Positions 1-14,600 are shown, numbered from the stretch's first letter. The stretch: 34,198 nucleotides of DNA from Beroe ovata (GCA_946803715.1 CAMPET010000085.1:120197-154394); one strand, 5' to 3'. Notes: generated from the sequence alone by a model not told the origin. Made by a program: numbers and translations.

Positions 1-62
1 CCCCCAGCACCCCCTGCCCCCTACATCCCCAGCACTCACACCCACTCTCTCCCCGTTTACAG

Positions 63-212
63 CAAGTGCAGGGTCAGCTGGACGAGAAGAAGCCCCACTA
101 CACAGACCTGTGTGACGAGAGTGCTAAGGAACTCCAGAAGGGAGATCTGGACGAGCCGCTTGCGGAGGAGCTCGAGAAGAAGACTGACGAGATGAAGAAA
201 CTGTGGAATGAG
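63..212 (+). CDS. Exon 1 of window, spectrin-repeat gene
   Basis: Fifty codons, intron phase 0 at both ends, acceptor TTTACAG and donor GTAAAC. The translation starts QVQGQLDEKKPHYTDLCDES and ends MKKLWNE, the helix B/C part of a spectrin repeat. The gene must begin left of the window. Confidence 0.85.
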
Positions 213-3200
213 GTAAACATTATCAAAATTTAATTATAATCATTGTACTAAGATCTGTATTGTAGTAGTGTAATCAGGTAGTAGATCGTCATTTGAAATG
301 ATTACTTCGTGGGAATTTCCCGGTATCAGCACCGGATATTTTCAACTTTAGAACTCATATGGCCGATTATGCCTTGATGATTCATTTGAACGTTGATGAA
401 CTGCCATAATTGAGAAATAGCTATAGAATGCTGATAATTTGGGGACTAACGACGCCAATCCTGGGAAGTGTTTTCTTAACTTAATTCTCTTATTATTAAG
501 TTAGTCACAGCTCTCCTCTCCCTTTCTCTCTCTCTCTCTCCCATGGCTGGGCAATTTGTCATGGTTCACGTAGAACCACTGCTGTACATTATCTCTACAC
601 CTACTTGACACTTCTTCTCCATGAATCGTGTGCAAACTGTGGACAATGCAGATCTTCACACTCTAATATCGTGTCTCTCAGCAATGCCCAAGCATCGAGT
701 TCCCAAGTTTGCTTTAATCTCCCTTATAATTACGCCGTGGAAATTTATTGCTTGCATTTTCTCACAGTAGCTGATCATAAGTAGCTATTAATTCGCTGCT
801 ATCTTTACACTCTTCCTTTTCTATAGTATCATCTGCTCTCTTGTAATTGTCTCCTCATTCAACACGAGACTTTGAATCACTCTCCTCCTTTCTGTGACCC
901 CTCATGATGAAAGTTTTTCTTGTTAGAGAGAATGGAGCGGTCTTTCACTTTGGGGCCTTTCTTCGCAAACTCATCTTGGTAAGATCACCTCCTTTGATTA
1001 TAAGGTTTTATTTTGAAGAAATGCGTTATTTCTAGCTTAGTATGCGTTATCGATAACGCGTCGCGTTGTCGCGCGCGTGTGACTGGTAACGCATGTGCGC
1101 CGTGCTGCCACGTGGTAATGACGACAAGTTTTGTAAGAAAAACTGTGATCACGTACACTGAACATCATATTCATGATAGGGTGTGGGTGCTTCCCACCAA
1201 TATCTGGCTTCACGCAGACTGGTGTGGTGGCGGGGTGTGTGTGTGCGTGTTAAACCACGGTCAGTGGTAGTATGGTTCATGAGCACTGCACTGTTTTAAC
1301 ATTTTCCTGTACTATATGATAGAGCACTGCGTGAATGAGTACACAGTGGTCACGTGGTGTACTAGGGAATGCCTAGTTCTAACCTTCACCATGTGTATTT
1401 GTTGACTTCCTCCTTCTTTCCACGTGCCTGGATGCCAAATTTATAATGAACAGTCGACAGCCGTCCTTTTACATGACCAGTCAAAGCTATGCGATATTTT
1501 GCACATTCTGAGCGCTAACACGGCTTCTTTCCCCATTATAATTATACATTTTTGACGCGGCTTACCCTTGTCATCGATATATAGATACTCTTAAACTTGT
1601 AGTCAAAAGCTACATGACCAATATGCCGGGCTTCTCTTGTGGATAACGTTCTCCCTTTCCATCTCTCTCCCTTTCTTCCTTCTTTCTTTTTGTCTTCGTC
1701 CAAATGCGATTCTGTTTTTCTTCCTGAAAATTATCCTCCGTTCAAAATTACTCCTCGGTTTTTTCTGTCCCCGCGATACCCTATAAAATCCTTATCTTTT
1801 CACCATGATTTTCTCTTCGCTGACACTTCAGAACATACTCGTCCACAACAACTTCTTCCATGTGGAATTGACTGTGAACTCCTGGATTGAGAGCACCGTC
1901 TTTCTGATTTGCGTCTTTTTCAGTTTCTGTCTCGTCTTTTCTCTTCTCGTTGTCTTTATCTGTTTCCTCCTCCTTCTTCTTCTCCGTGTTGTGTGGACTG
2001 TATCCATCGCTCTGGTTGTGCTCTGGTGCCTCAATCATTTCACCAAAAAAGTGAGTGAGCAGGGTCTCTGCTGAAAACTCAATTACATCGTGGTACTGCA
2101 TGTAATGGTCATCACCAGGCATATAAAGAGGTTGACTGGAAGTGGGATTGTTAACGAGACTATAATTTATTCATGATTCTCACGAGAGTCTTGTATATTA
2201 GATTTCGTCATGTACGACATTGTACGTTTCAGTTATGCCGCGACTGTGAGACTCAGACCAGTGACATCGAGGACTTTGTCAACAAGTCAGCCGAGCTTGA
2301 CGAGTCCATGGACAACCTCCTCAAGTGGGCCAATGACAAGATGGCAGCCCTTGTCAAACTGGAGGATGTCAAGCCTGAGAATATTCTCCCTTGCCTCAAG
2401 GTATGCACATAGTTCTAAAGTTGTAGAGCTTTCATGTTATATTTCGGGAACAATGTGTGTCCAGTGCACTCTGGTTGTAATCTGACTCATCTCTTACATG
2501 GGCAAGTGGCCACTGGGTGCTGCTTAGTGCTCAGTGTGAACTGTGAAGCACTAGTTTGCCCACCCTACCACATTTGACTCGATCACTATTCCATTCCACT
2601 ATTCCCCCATCACATCTCAACACTCCCACTTTACTCCAGCCACACGAGGACGATGTTAACGGCAAAGCACCGGAAGTTGTGGGCAAGCTGGCCGATGTGG
2701 AGGCTCTGCTCGGTGCCCCCGAGAACCGGGACCCTGAGGACGAGGAGGTGGCTACCCTGGCCAAGAAACACGAGCAACTCGCCGCCAAGTGGCAGGAGAT
2801 CCTCGATGAGCTGGAGAAGTTGAGGAAAAATGTGAGTATCATTATGATAATGTGTGTGCAGCCAAGAGATAATGTCCATTTATCAATGTTGGGGGTTTGT
2901 TCTTGGGGTTTTGCCCATCCATGTTGGGGTTTTAGCAACTGATTGTCATTTGAGTGTTTGAGATTTCTTATCCATGATTATCGTATTTTGTGGCAGCTTT
3001 GGATGAATTGTTCCCATTCCAGGTGATTGGAGCTATAAAATATTTTACGATTGAGATCCTAATACTTCTCTTCAGAGAGGTTTTTATGCTGTAATACCAC
3101 ATTGCTGCTGGCCAACCCCGTGAACTATAGTCACACATATTGTGTATATGTGATTGCGCTTGTGCTGTTTACTCTGCAGAAAATAATCACCAATCTCAAT

Positions 3201-6200
3201 TAACAATGCCCCCAGCCCCAATCAATGGGAAGAAATATGTAGAGAAAATGATGGAATTTCCATAGAGGGATATCAAAATATTGGTCATTGTCACAATCTT
3301 GCCCTCATGACCAGATCGAGCCCATTTCCAAGCTGTTGCTCCTGCAATTTGAAGCACCTTTTTTGATTAGCGAGCCATATTATGGAGCCTTTTTTAAGTT
3401 TTTACCAACCTATTTTTCTCCTGATTTTCATGCTGTGCACTATAATAATTGTTACATTGCGCTTTTCTCACGTGGCTATCGTACAGGCGAGTGAATACAG
3501 TGACCAGGAGTCATGGTTCCTCGACATCTGTCTCAAGATGGACAAGTGGCTTCAGATCAAGAAGCGTTTCCTCCTGTCCCAGACTCCCGTTACCATGGAA
3601 ACATTCGCTGACGATCTCAAAACTCATAGGTTTGCAGAACACAGCTGTAGGATGACCATTGATATATGCTGCTGCCAGTGCCACATATATCAGTTAGGCC
3701 ATGATTTGTTCAGTTAGTTGGGTGTAAGGTTTTGTAATTGTTCTAAATTCCATCCCCTGAATACCTATAGAGAACTGTTGACGGAGTACGAAGCGAAGCA
3801 GCTGGAGTTCAACAGAATCTGGGAGATTTCCGCTGACATTATCTCAGCTGTGACGGATCCTCTCAAGAAGGCTAAATTGAACCTCATCAGGAACAAATTA
3901 GGTATACCAAACATGGACTACCCAGGAACATGGACAAAACAGGATTCAATATGTAGTCCATCTGGATAGACTGATGTAGTCCATCTCCATTGCAGTTTTC
4001 CTCGGTTTCCCTGACCACGCCCATGAGTGATACTCACAAATTCCAATTTCAGCATCACTCTGGGAAGAGGTCTATGGACTGTGTATGAAACGTCACTACC
4101 AGTTCATTGAGATCCTCAAGGAAGTGTATCGTCTTGAGTTCAGACTGGTGCTGACTGTGGAGTGGCTTGTGGAGACACACTACCGCATCAAGCACAAGCC
4201 ATATGGTGACTTTGTGCAGGTATTGCAATCAGAGTATTATAGCTCGTGCGTACCAACATGTTGATAGGCCTTGGAATGTTGTTCTATATTTGTTTTGAGA
4301 CCAATTGTCCATCCTTCCAGTGGACAAAGCATCCTATAAGTAGACCCCTGTAATGATATTGTTTTCGACGAGTTAAGTGTGAACACCACATTCAGCTATT
4401 CAGGAATGATAATGACCGATAGTTATCATATTTCAAGTATTATTATACCTAGTAGTGCTTAAGTGCTAATTCTGTTCCAGGATATCGCATTCCTAAAGGA
4501 GGTGGAAGCTAACCAGAAGTACGTTCACCAAACATTTGAAGAGGGTCGCCGTGTGTTGCGATGTGTGAAGAAGGGACAGCTCCCAGCGGGGGAGTTCCCA
4601 CGCAAGGACACACTCCCTAACATAGAGAAACACCTGATAGACCTGCACAACCATTGGGAGCGATTACTCGCTGAGATTGTGCTCGAGAAACAGCGCATTG
4701 ACCAGGTACAATGATATAATTGTGTGTTATTGTTATACCAGTCAAAGTCCCCCCTTCACACCTCCCTTATTCACCACCTCCTCACCTCTACGACCATCAT
4801 TGCATGTCTGAAAATCCTCTCACCTCAATAACCCGTTCTCCACCTCATTTCAGGTGATGTCCCCGCTTGAGAGTCACGTACATCGACTCGATAAGATGCT
4901 GGTGTGGCTGCTCTCCGAGCAGAAGAAGGTGGAGGCAGACGCTCAGTTGGGTGGCACTGCTAAACAACTTGCTCGACAACTCAACGATGTGAAGGTGTTA
5001 GAGCAGAACCTCAACGAGAACAAGCCCAAGTTGAGAGCTCTAAACGAGGAGGGGTATCGGCACCTTTACAATGCAGGTACGAGCTGCTCATAGTACTCCT
5101 TATAATAAGCTTACAGTACAGTGGCTTGAGGGACAAGAAATATCCTAGAGGGAAAAAGTGGGTTTCTGTGCCCCGCTGCAGCGAAACTTCGAATTATTTG
5201 TCTTGCTCATCCAATGTCATCATACCAGGTGTTACTGATGCTTTCCTGAAGACCCACGGTGCTTGCTTGGTCCACTCCTGTCCACAGATAGACCAGAATA
5301 TCACCTACTTGGCTGCTGTGAACACCACTTGGAAACACCTCGAGGTGAGTTTGGGATCGTTAGTTTTCCTGGAGGTGATCAGAAATTAATGGTTTCTCGT
5401 CCGAAAATCCATCACGGAAGCTATATTTGTAGAGTTCAAACGGTTCTCACCTAACTGCACCACGCGTCCAAGTATCAATATTGACGATACTTCATTTTAT
5501 ACCACCCGCACATCATTATCAATTATTATACGACGCGTGGCCCTACCCATTTCCCTCTCATATTTCATACTTCTCTCGTATTTCACTCGATAAGACAGAA
5601 TATTGCATCAAACTTGGAGTATATTCCACCTAAAATCCTGCCCCGTCATTCGTCACCTCTCCAGCTGTACACACCACCGTACCAGCTGATATCGTGTCTT
5701 GTACCACGAGTTGATATTTCCTAGCCTCACTTTAATTTCGTGAAAACCCCCTTCTTCACCCTGACATCGACCATTTCGAGTTCGCCTTCTCTAAAGTGTT
5801 TGCCTTACCAGTACTGATCATCTTTATGTCTGAAATTTTTGATCTTCTTGATGAAGCTAGTGGTCTTGCTGGCGTCTTCCCAGTTGCCACAATTGGTCGG
5901 ATGGAATGCTTCAGCTCCTTGATCACAATACACATTGCAATACATATTGGGCGGGACTTCATCTAGCGCCATCTCAACTTACACAGAATATCCCACGGTA
6001 CGCCTTTGTCCTGTGTGCAAGCGCCGTACTAGCATCTGCCACCTGGCGTTGTATAGAACCCTATATAACACGCTGCGCGTGAGCCTATGCGCCATAGCTC
6101 TATTTCATGTTTATCGTGATTTTGTGACGATTCGATTTTGCCGGATTATTTTCCTATTGTTTATTCAGGAAGTGACCTGGTGGTGGAGTTTGTTTCCTGT

Positions 6201-8616
6201 TCTTGTCGTCTCAGTGTGACATGCAGCAGCATACGGTGTCACATTTCCCCGTATCATTATACATCCCTCCACAGCTTGCGGTGTCATCACTCCGTGTTTG
6301 CGCCGCGGTTTTGTTGTCCGATTTGTGGATGTGAACAAATTATATCACCCTGTCCCTGAGCTGACAAATACAGGTCAACATACTGTGTGAGAAAGAGATT
6401 CCTGTGGTGCACACCAAATATAGGTAGATTCTCTCCCAGAATCTTTCTGTGCTATTACTATAGGACGTCTTGAGTGTGCGCTCCTCAAAGAAAATGCTTT
6501 TATCGTAAGGAATGTACTATGCTTTCTAAGCTCTCAAGAGTTTGAGACAATGTCACGTGCCACTAGCACTCTAACCTCGAGGTTGATTAAGTACTGGGAT
6601 TTGGAATATACGGTTCCAGTAAGGAAAGTTTGGTTTCGCTTACAGTTCCTCTTCCTGATTATAGTTTTGCCCAGGGGCGCTTTCGTATCCGAGCTTCCAC
6701 TGTGCAGTTCGTTTAAAGATTATTGAAAATAGAGCTTCGTTTGTCAGCGCACCTGTGGGACACCTGTGTGAGTGGATACACACTATATTCGATATTGCAA
6801 ATGTGTGCATTGATCCATGATCTTGCTTTTGATTTTAATAAAGCTTGTCGCCTATTTTCCAAGTATAGTACATGCCTAAATGCCCTGTTATCCGCACAAT
6901 GCCCGTTGGGTTGTAAGTCAATTTTAAAGGACAAAGCCTTGTCATTGATATAATATTAGAACAGGTTGTGTTCAATGTGATGTGCACAGCTCCTATAACA
7001 AGTCTTCCCTATATATTGGGGGACAAAACACAATGTGTCAATGCTCTTATCACAATATATAATGGTCTGCGGGTCTGTTTTCATGTGGTGTTAGATATAT
7101 GGAGCTCCCATAACTCCATGGGATAAATATGTATACCTTGTATCTAACATTTTGTGATCCTGTTGCCAAGGATTCAGATCCGAGTTACGAAAGTATATCG
7201 CGTAGGTGTTCTCAATCGATCATGTTGTACCTGTATATTGTGCCCCTTCCAATTATACCGTATTTGGGCAAACTATTGATCACTGTCTATATAGCTGTGT
7301 TGAGCTCACCTTGCTGCCCTGTATGTAGTGTGATATTTCAGTTATCCCAGGTCTAAAACCACGAGGTGACCTTTGACTCGTATTCTCTTGGACGTGTGTT
7401 TTCTTTTGGGATTGGACGATTGAATCCGGCAATCGCCGTGACATTGACGATTTCGACAATGATTATATTGCCACCCTGTGGGCTGTCTTGAGATCACACC
7501 GTGTTCCGATACCCCGTTCCCGTATGATTTTTCCTCAACGAAAATGGAAGTCATGGAATCAGTGGAATTATTTCCCACATGAGTGCATCACTGCAAGACC
7601 AGAAGTCGGTGACCACAAAGAAGAATGCCGTATAGTGATACCTGCTCAGTTGATCTGATCTATGTGATACACCTACCCCAGTGTACACCTGCCGCTCCTT
7701 CATAATGTTAGCTTTTGATGTTCCAACTTCCGGGACTTAACTTTTCAATTCTTCATTCTTAGAGGTTGTTTCAGCATTTGTATTTTATATGCTGCACTAC
7801 ACTATACATTGATACATGATACATCGCCACTTCGGTATACATTCAATGTATAGAATTCAGTGTAGTGTGTAGATATGGTGCACTGTGTACTGTATAGCAT
7901 GGAATGCGTGAATGTGTTGTGTAGGTCACGTGTCGCGCAATCAGTTATCGCGTGGCACTGATCCTCATCTCTGATTGGTTCGTTTTGCGCGCAGCCAGCG
8001 TATCAGCGTTTGACAGTCTCATGGAGGTACGCGCGCGTTACACATTTTTTCTGGTACCGTCTTCGACTTGTTTTCTGTGGTCTTCCTTGTGTTTACATTC
8101 ACTCAGCCCTACCTTAACCCTTGTTTTCATGAAAGATTCATGAAGTTGTTACTGTTTCTTTATTTAATTTGTTGCATCGACATCGCACAAGTTGCCAGTA
8201 ATTTCCTGGAATTCAGGGATTTTACTATGATTGCTGTTTTACTTCGATATTGCTTCAAAATCACATCTTCCCACCGTCCTCTTCACCGATAGTCAATGCA
8301 AGACGAGGAAAGTCCTAGGAAACTATTTCCAAGTGACAGTGCCCTGACTAATGATATTCATTTAAAAACAAAACAACAACATTCACCTGCCATGAATTAT
8401 TATTCTCCGGTATGCAAGATTGAATTATAACTCCATTCGTCCTCGGGGATTCAGAAACGCTTCCCTCAAACTTAATGAAATTTCATTGGATAATTCTTTT
8501 CTTTATTATTATCCTCTCTGTGTGACTGTGATTAAGTTGCGCTACGATAATAAGATTATGTGAGTGTGACCCAGCTGCAGCAGCATCAGCTAGGATGTTT
8601 CAATGTAATACGATCA

Positions 8617-8647
<31 letters not shown>

Positions 8648-11600
8648 GTGAGCAATCTTGCTCACATACACGCTCATATTGTGGGTTTTTCAGTAAATCA
8701 TCGGTGAATATTTGTTGCAGCTTCCCTTTTTGCTGTGAAGACGTATACTTGAGAAATTGTTGCATTCTATTACTTTTTCTCGGTAATTGGTTTGGTATGC
8801 GACTAGTGCAGCTTCACTAGTTTTAATTTCCAACGCGTTTTCGGGTGCTAGTTTTACACATTTCTGCGTGTGACGTGTGTCTGTTTGTCTCCGATTGTTT
8901 GTATGTCTGTGTGTGTTTGTTTGTTTTGTGGTAAGGTGGGCGGCACGATTGCACATCCCCACATACTTTAGGAGGTAACATGTTTATTATATATCACATT
9001 GATTGCATGTTAATTCTATATTCAGTCAGACTTACTACATTCTGTATAATGTCCGTGTGTGTGTTCGTGTGTGTGTGTGTGTTTGCAGGTTGAGGAATTA
9101 AAGGAATTTTCTCTCTCTCCCCCCTCTCTTTTGTTTGATGTTTCTCTTTGTGCCTAGTACTATCGCGAGATGTGGGGGAACGTTGTCATGTAGCACTGCA
9201 CACTGGGTACAGCTTGTGTTTGTGTTTCGCTTTACATTTATTGATTCTTCTTACCTGAATATTGGAACCTGTTTTCTGAAGTATATGATCTGTGAAGTGA
9301 AATCGCTCATTTCTTAACTCCAATCTGCACCTCACAAGTGTATATTGAGTACAAAGTACAATGAACATCTATAGAAATAGTTATTGTACATCCATTTTCT
9401 CACTAAACAGTAAACAATATACAGAATATTGTATAGTAGACACGTATTCCAACTGGGACCAAGGACCTCACACGCCGTTACGCGTGTGAAGTTTACCAGA
9501 TCTTTGAACAGTGCTCTCCCACATCGAGCACTACAAATCTTATTGTCCGTGTCCCTTGCTACATTCCACTCTATTGAGTAGTCTGAAGTCTCCTCCTTTG
9601 ATAATTTCGCCACTATGAAATGTTGTACGCTGTTAAAGACGATAGTCATTAATCGCTAATCATCATCGAGGTGTGAAATTCTGATTACACATGTGTATCG
9701 GTATTCTGTGTACTCTCATGTACCTCAGCGGTGTGTATCGTGTGATCCATACCAACATCGGCGACATTGGTCACAGTGAATAGTGATTGTAGCAAACATT
9801 CGGACATTGTACCTAACATTCGGACAACTCCATATTTAGCTATTCTGCTCTAATAATTCGACCAGACTGTTTCACTATTATTGTGGTTTAACCAGTTGTC
9901 CACACTCATAATATATCGGCGCCAAGATATCGCGTGTTTTCACACTTCATAGAGCTTACTATACATGATGATAGCACCAGCTATTGTAACTACCACGCAA
10001 CATGTTTCGATCGTACGTAGACAACTCAGAGTGTGGTCCGTACTGCAGCACACTTTTCAGAATCAACAAGTACACAGATCCAATACATGGAGTTCATTAC
10101 ACATGATACTGATTTTCACAGTTTGCAACTCACATTTGTTGTGTTTCCGCTGTTTGTGAGCTCATACTGGCAAACTTGAAGCATTCGGCAAGAGTTTCAT
10201 CAGACATAAGATTTGTGGAATCATAAAAATTTACACTTGAGCTCCATCCTTGTTTGTTCAGAGCTTAAGTTTAAGTCGGATGGTTGGATTGTCTAGTTAT
10301 CCAACAAAAAATCTATTTTTAGATCATTGTTCGGTTTCCTGATAATGAGCATTTTTTTAGTCTTTGTTTCTGCTTCCTCTCTCTCTCTCTTATGGGAAGA
10401 AACGTCCATATTATTTATCGGCCTGATTGCAGTTTCATCAATCTGCGAGACACATATCAAACTCCCGCTGTCCCTATACCCCAACCCCCTAACAGTCTCC
10501 CCCCCCCCTTTATCACCCCTCCCTAACCCCCTCCTCCCTCCCCCGCGCTAGTGTCATGTGAGAGAGAAGAAAATGCGACTAGAGGACCTGGCGGAGCGCA
10601 TGGAGAAGTTTGACAAGCTCATCCAGGCGCAACACCAGTGGCTCGACAAGTGCTCCGTGAGTACATCAACTTAACAGCTAGCGTTCACCTGCTGTAGGGA
10701 TAGTGTCGTATCAGGTGGTGTCCTGGGATGAAACTTGTGTTGTTTACTTGTTGTTCTGTGATGAGGTGAATCTCTATATCCCCCGCTTCCCTTCAGGAGA
10801 AGATAGCGAAATGTCAGACGGATTGTCCAGGATCCCAGGAGAACAGTGCCATAGTAACGGAACTGCAGACCCTGCACACGCAGCTCCTCGCCACGAACAA
10901 GATAGGTCTCCTGCTCGTGGACCAGCATGGGGAGAACGTGCTGCCCACCATTGCTAAGATACTCGACTTACAGATGCACTTCGACAACACGTGCAGTGAG
11001 GCGTACTCAAAGAGTTGCCATATCAACAAGTCACAGCTTCAATTGAAACTCTTCCGGGTAAGACTTTTTCCTCGCCATGAGTCCCCCTTCAACCCCGTGT
11101 CTTGTCATCCTACTCATTTAGAACACCTCCTCAGCTTGTCATGTCCCCGCTGCCTCACATTGCCCCCCCCCCTTCTTACACTCTTAGTTCTTACCTTTTG
11201 AGGACTGCATCACCCTCTCTCCATCACCCTATCTCTTTCTCAAACTCCCTCCCTCACCCCGTCTCTTTCGATACAGGACTCACTGGAAGGCATGTTAGCG
11301 TGGTTAAACAAGCGGAAGAAGGCTGTAGATGACAAGTGTGGTGAGGTGGGGCAGGAGGGTAAGCTGGAGGAGCTCATAGAGTGGCATCGCAAGACCAAGC
11401 AGGATATCGAGACTCACAGGGGTGTGAGGGATAGCATACTCCTCATATCCGATAGGTGGGTGCGGCAGCTGTTGCTGATCTTTGTTGTAAGTTGTTTATG
11501 ATAGTGTATGATTAGTGATCGTGGATATAATGGGGTGTCATGTCTATTCCACTTATAGTCATTATGTGATATTGGAGTTAAACAGGAGTTTATAGTCGAA

Positions 11601-14600
11601 TGTCGATCCCTTCATCCCTCTAGTGGTGTAAACGATCCCCAGCTGTAGTCGATCATTAGACTGTTATTGCCCCCCTATCAGGTTTATGAAGGAGGGCCAT
11701 GCTGAGATCAATGAGCTGAAAACCAGCGTATCAGAGCTGAGGGATGGCTTCAGCAACTTAGAAATCGCTTTCAAAAAGGTGAGTGTCAGAAGCACTTTTT
11801 GATTCTTTTGTTTTTTATTCATGTTTGATGGTTTCCTGTTTGATGGTTTCCTGTTTGAAACCTACAGCACTTTCACTTTTTGGATGATTTGAATTTATCC
11901 TTTTATTTGTGAAATCTCGAAGCACAAGCAATNAGCAGCGAGGTACTTGGTAGGAAGATCTGTCTCAGCCGCCCTCCTCTTCAAGGTCTGTTTGGCGACG
12001 TAGACAGTGTTCACAGCATGTGGAGGGTCATGGGAGTGTTGAGGAAGAGGGGAGGTGAGTTGCTTGTCAACTGTGGTGATTCGAGCAGCGCAGCAGGCCA
12101 TGCGACCTCGTAATCTCTGACGAGGTGCTGTCAAGCTCTCAAATCACGGCCTCTTGATTGGTTCTTGTCACAACGTCACGGTCACCCTCCTTCAAAGGTT
12201 CGCTTGACACCACTAATCGGGTCCCATCACACTGCTTCAGCTTACTCGGATCGCATAACGGTTGATCGGGTCCCATCGTACATATAATCGCCGAGTCAAT
12301 GTTCACAGTACTCTCATATTGATACAGTAAAAAACTAGAAAAGAAAAAAATTAAAATTAAAATTAGGCCAAATGACCGCAGAACGGTCATTTGGCCTAAC
12401 TGGACAAATGGCCTAAACAGCAGTTTTAGGCGTTAGGCCAAATGTCCAGTTAGGCCAAATGACCTAGAATCTACGACGCAATCAAAGCAGAAAGCAGCCT
12501 ATAAGGCGAGGATAAGCAAGTCTGTGAACACCCTACAGGCATGTCTGTCGAGTCCTGGATCAAAATGTTATAGGTTGCCCCTCGACCTAGGGATCTGAAC
12601 ACTAGCAGACAGCAGAGCAAGTCCAAAGTCATTTTGCCCCGTCCCCCATCTAGCTTGTTATCCACCGGATATCATATTCCTTTGTCCCTTTCAGACTTTC
12701 CGTCAGAAGGGGGGGGTTGGGCCCGTGATAACGTAATATTTCCCTTCTGAGAGGGGGGNNNNNNNNNNNNNNNNNNNNNNNNNNNNNNNNNNNNNNNNNN
12801 NNNNNNNNNNNNNNNNNNNNNNNNNNNNNNNNNNNNNNNNNNNNNNNNNNNNNNNNNNNNNNNNNNNNNNNNNNNNNNNNNNNNNNNNNNNNNNNNNNNN
12901 NNNNNNNNNNNNNNNNNNNNNNNNNNNNNNNNNNNNNNNNNNNNNNNNNNNNNNNNNNNNNNNNNNNNNNNNNNNNNNNNNNNNNNNNNNNNNNNNNNNN
13001 NNNNNNNNNNNNNNNNNNNNNNNNNNNNNNNNNNNNNNNNNNNNNNNNNNNNNNNNNNNNNNNNNNNNNNNNNNNNNNNNNNNNNNNNNNNNNNNNNNNN
13101 NNNNNNNNNNNNNNNNNNNNNNNNNNNNNNNNNNNNNNNNNNNNNNNNNNNNNNNNNNNNNNNNNNNNNNNNNNNNNNNNNNNNNNNNNNNNNNNNNNNN
13201 NNNNNNNNNNNNNNNNNNNNNNNNNNNNNNNNNNNNNNNNNNNNNNNNNNNNNNNNNNNNNNNNNNNNNNNNNNNNNNNNNNNNNNNNNNNNNNNNNNNN
13301 NNNNNNNNNNNNNNNNNNNNNNNNNNNNNNNNNCCCCCCCCCCTTAACATCGTGTCTTATCAGTTGTAATCCTACTCAGCTTGTCATCTTTATTCTTTCC
13401 TCAATATCCCTGCTGCCTCACATTGTCCCCTTCTAACACTCTTAGTTCTTACCTTTTTTCCCTTCACACTCCCGCCAAATTCATCACCATTTCTCCCTCA
13501 TCCTCTCTCCCTCACATTCTCTTCCCATCCTCTCTTCACATCATCTCTCCGACCCTCACCCTCTCTTACCACCCTCTCTCCCTCACCCTGTCTCTCTCGT
13601 TACAGGACTCACTGGAGGGCATGTTAGCGTGGTTAAACAAGCGGAAGAAGGCTGTAGATGACAAGTGCGGTGAGGTGGGGCAGGAGGGTAAGCTGGAGGA
13701 GCTCATAGAGTGGCATCGCAAAACCAAGCAGGATATCGAGACTCACAGGGGTGTGAGGGATAGCATCCTACTCATATCCGATAGGTGGGTGCAGCAGCTG
13801 TTGTTCCGTGCTGTTTATGAGTGTTGTTCTATGATTAGTGTCATGTGGTATTGGAGTTAAACAGGGGTTTAGTCGAATATCGATCCCTTCATCCCTCTAG
13901 TGGTGTAAACGATACCCAGCTGTAGTCGATCATAAGACCGTTATTGCATTCCCCTATCAGGTTTATGAAGGAGGGCCATGCTGAGATCAATGAGCTGAAA
14001 ACCAGTGTATCAGAACTGAGGGATGGCTTCAGCAACTTAGAAATCGCTTTCAAAAAGGTGAGTGTCAGGAGCACTTTTTGATTCTTTTGTTTTTTATTCA
14101 TGTTTGATGGTTTTCTCCTGTTTGAAACCTACAGCACTTTTTAGATGATTTGAATTCATCCTTTTATTTGTGAAATCTCGAAGCACAAGCAATGAAGACA
14201 TGATTGGAATTGCAGTCATGATTCCAATTAGCAGTTCCGTTCCGTCTAATATTAGGTCCCAATACGATCGTTTGGTTCTATTTTGCTGCTGTTGCTGCTG
14301 CTAGCTATATTCTGATTCAGCCATGTCAACTGCGCAACTCCAGGGCTCCAGTCGTGCGGATGCATATATTTAGGATAATGTGCGATGGTCTGTGCTGAAA
14401 TAGGTTTAAGTGCAATTGCATAGAAGATAATCAGTCCCACTTAGAACATCTTACCAGCTTGCCATCATATCAGTGTATGACAATAACCATGGGGCCACGG
14501 CCACAACACTACCAGCATATCCGGATACAAAGCCATGCCATGAGGATAAGTGAATCGAATCGCAGCCCTAGTTTTCCAGTGTTCACACATCCCAGTCCAA

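Larger units (their letters stand above)
11098..11932 (+). repeat. Duplicated block, copy 1 (exons 12-13 and flanking introns)
   Basis: This block matches 13350-14193 through introns and exons, with indels in the introns (226 versus 176 bp between the two exons). Its homology stops exactly at the single N at 11933, which points to a contig end. Confidence 0.85.
13350..14193 (+). repeat. Duplicated block, copy 2
   Basis: Second copy of the 11098-11932 block. Beyond 14193 it runs on into sequence not shared with copy 1, so this copy is the one that connects to exon 14. Confidence 0.85.

Noticed and set aside
2531-2938. 135-codon minus-strand Ser-rich ORF
   Set aside because: Shadow of exon 3, which has the spectrin signature and correct phases on the + strand; similar antisense shadows occur over exons 35, 44 and others.
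5743-5966. Open + strand stretch (and its - strand mirror) with hydrophobic translation in intron 9
   Set aside because: No family resemblance, no matching splice phases (0/0 needed), ends in a stop, and the mirrored ORF is equally plausible; most likely chance.
7795-7867. Imperfect palindrome around CACTACACTATACATTGA
   Set aside because: Arms differ by a 7-base insertion and no repeat family or function is visible.
12703-13350. 215-codon ORF on the minus strand across the N gap
   Set aside because: It consists almost wholly of unknown residues from the gap.
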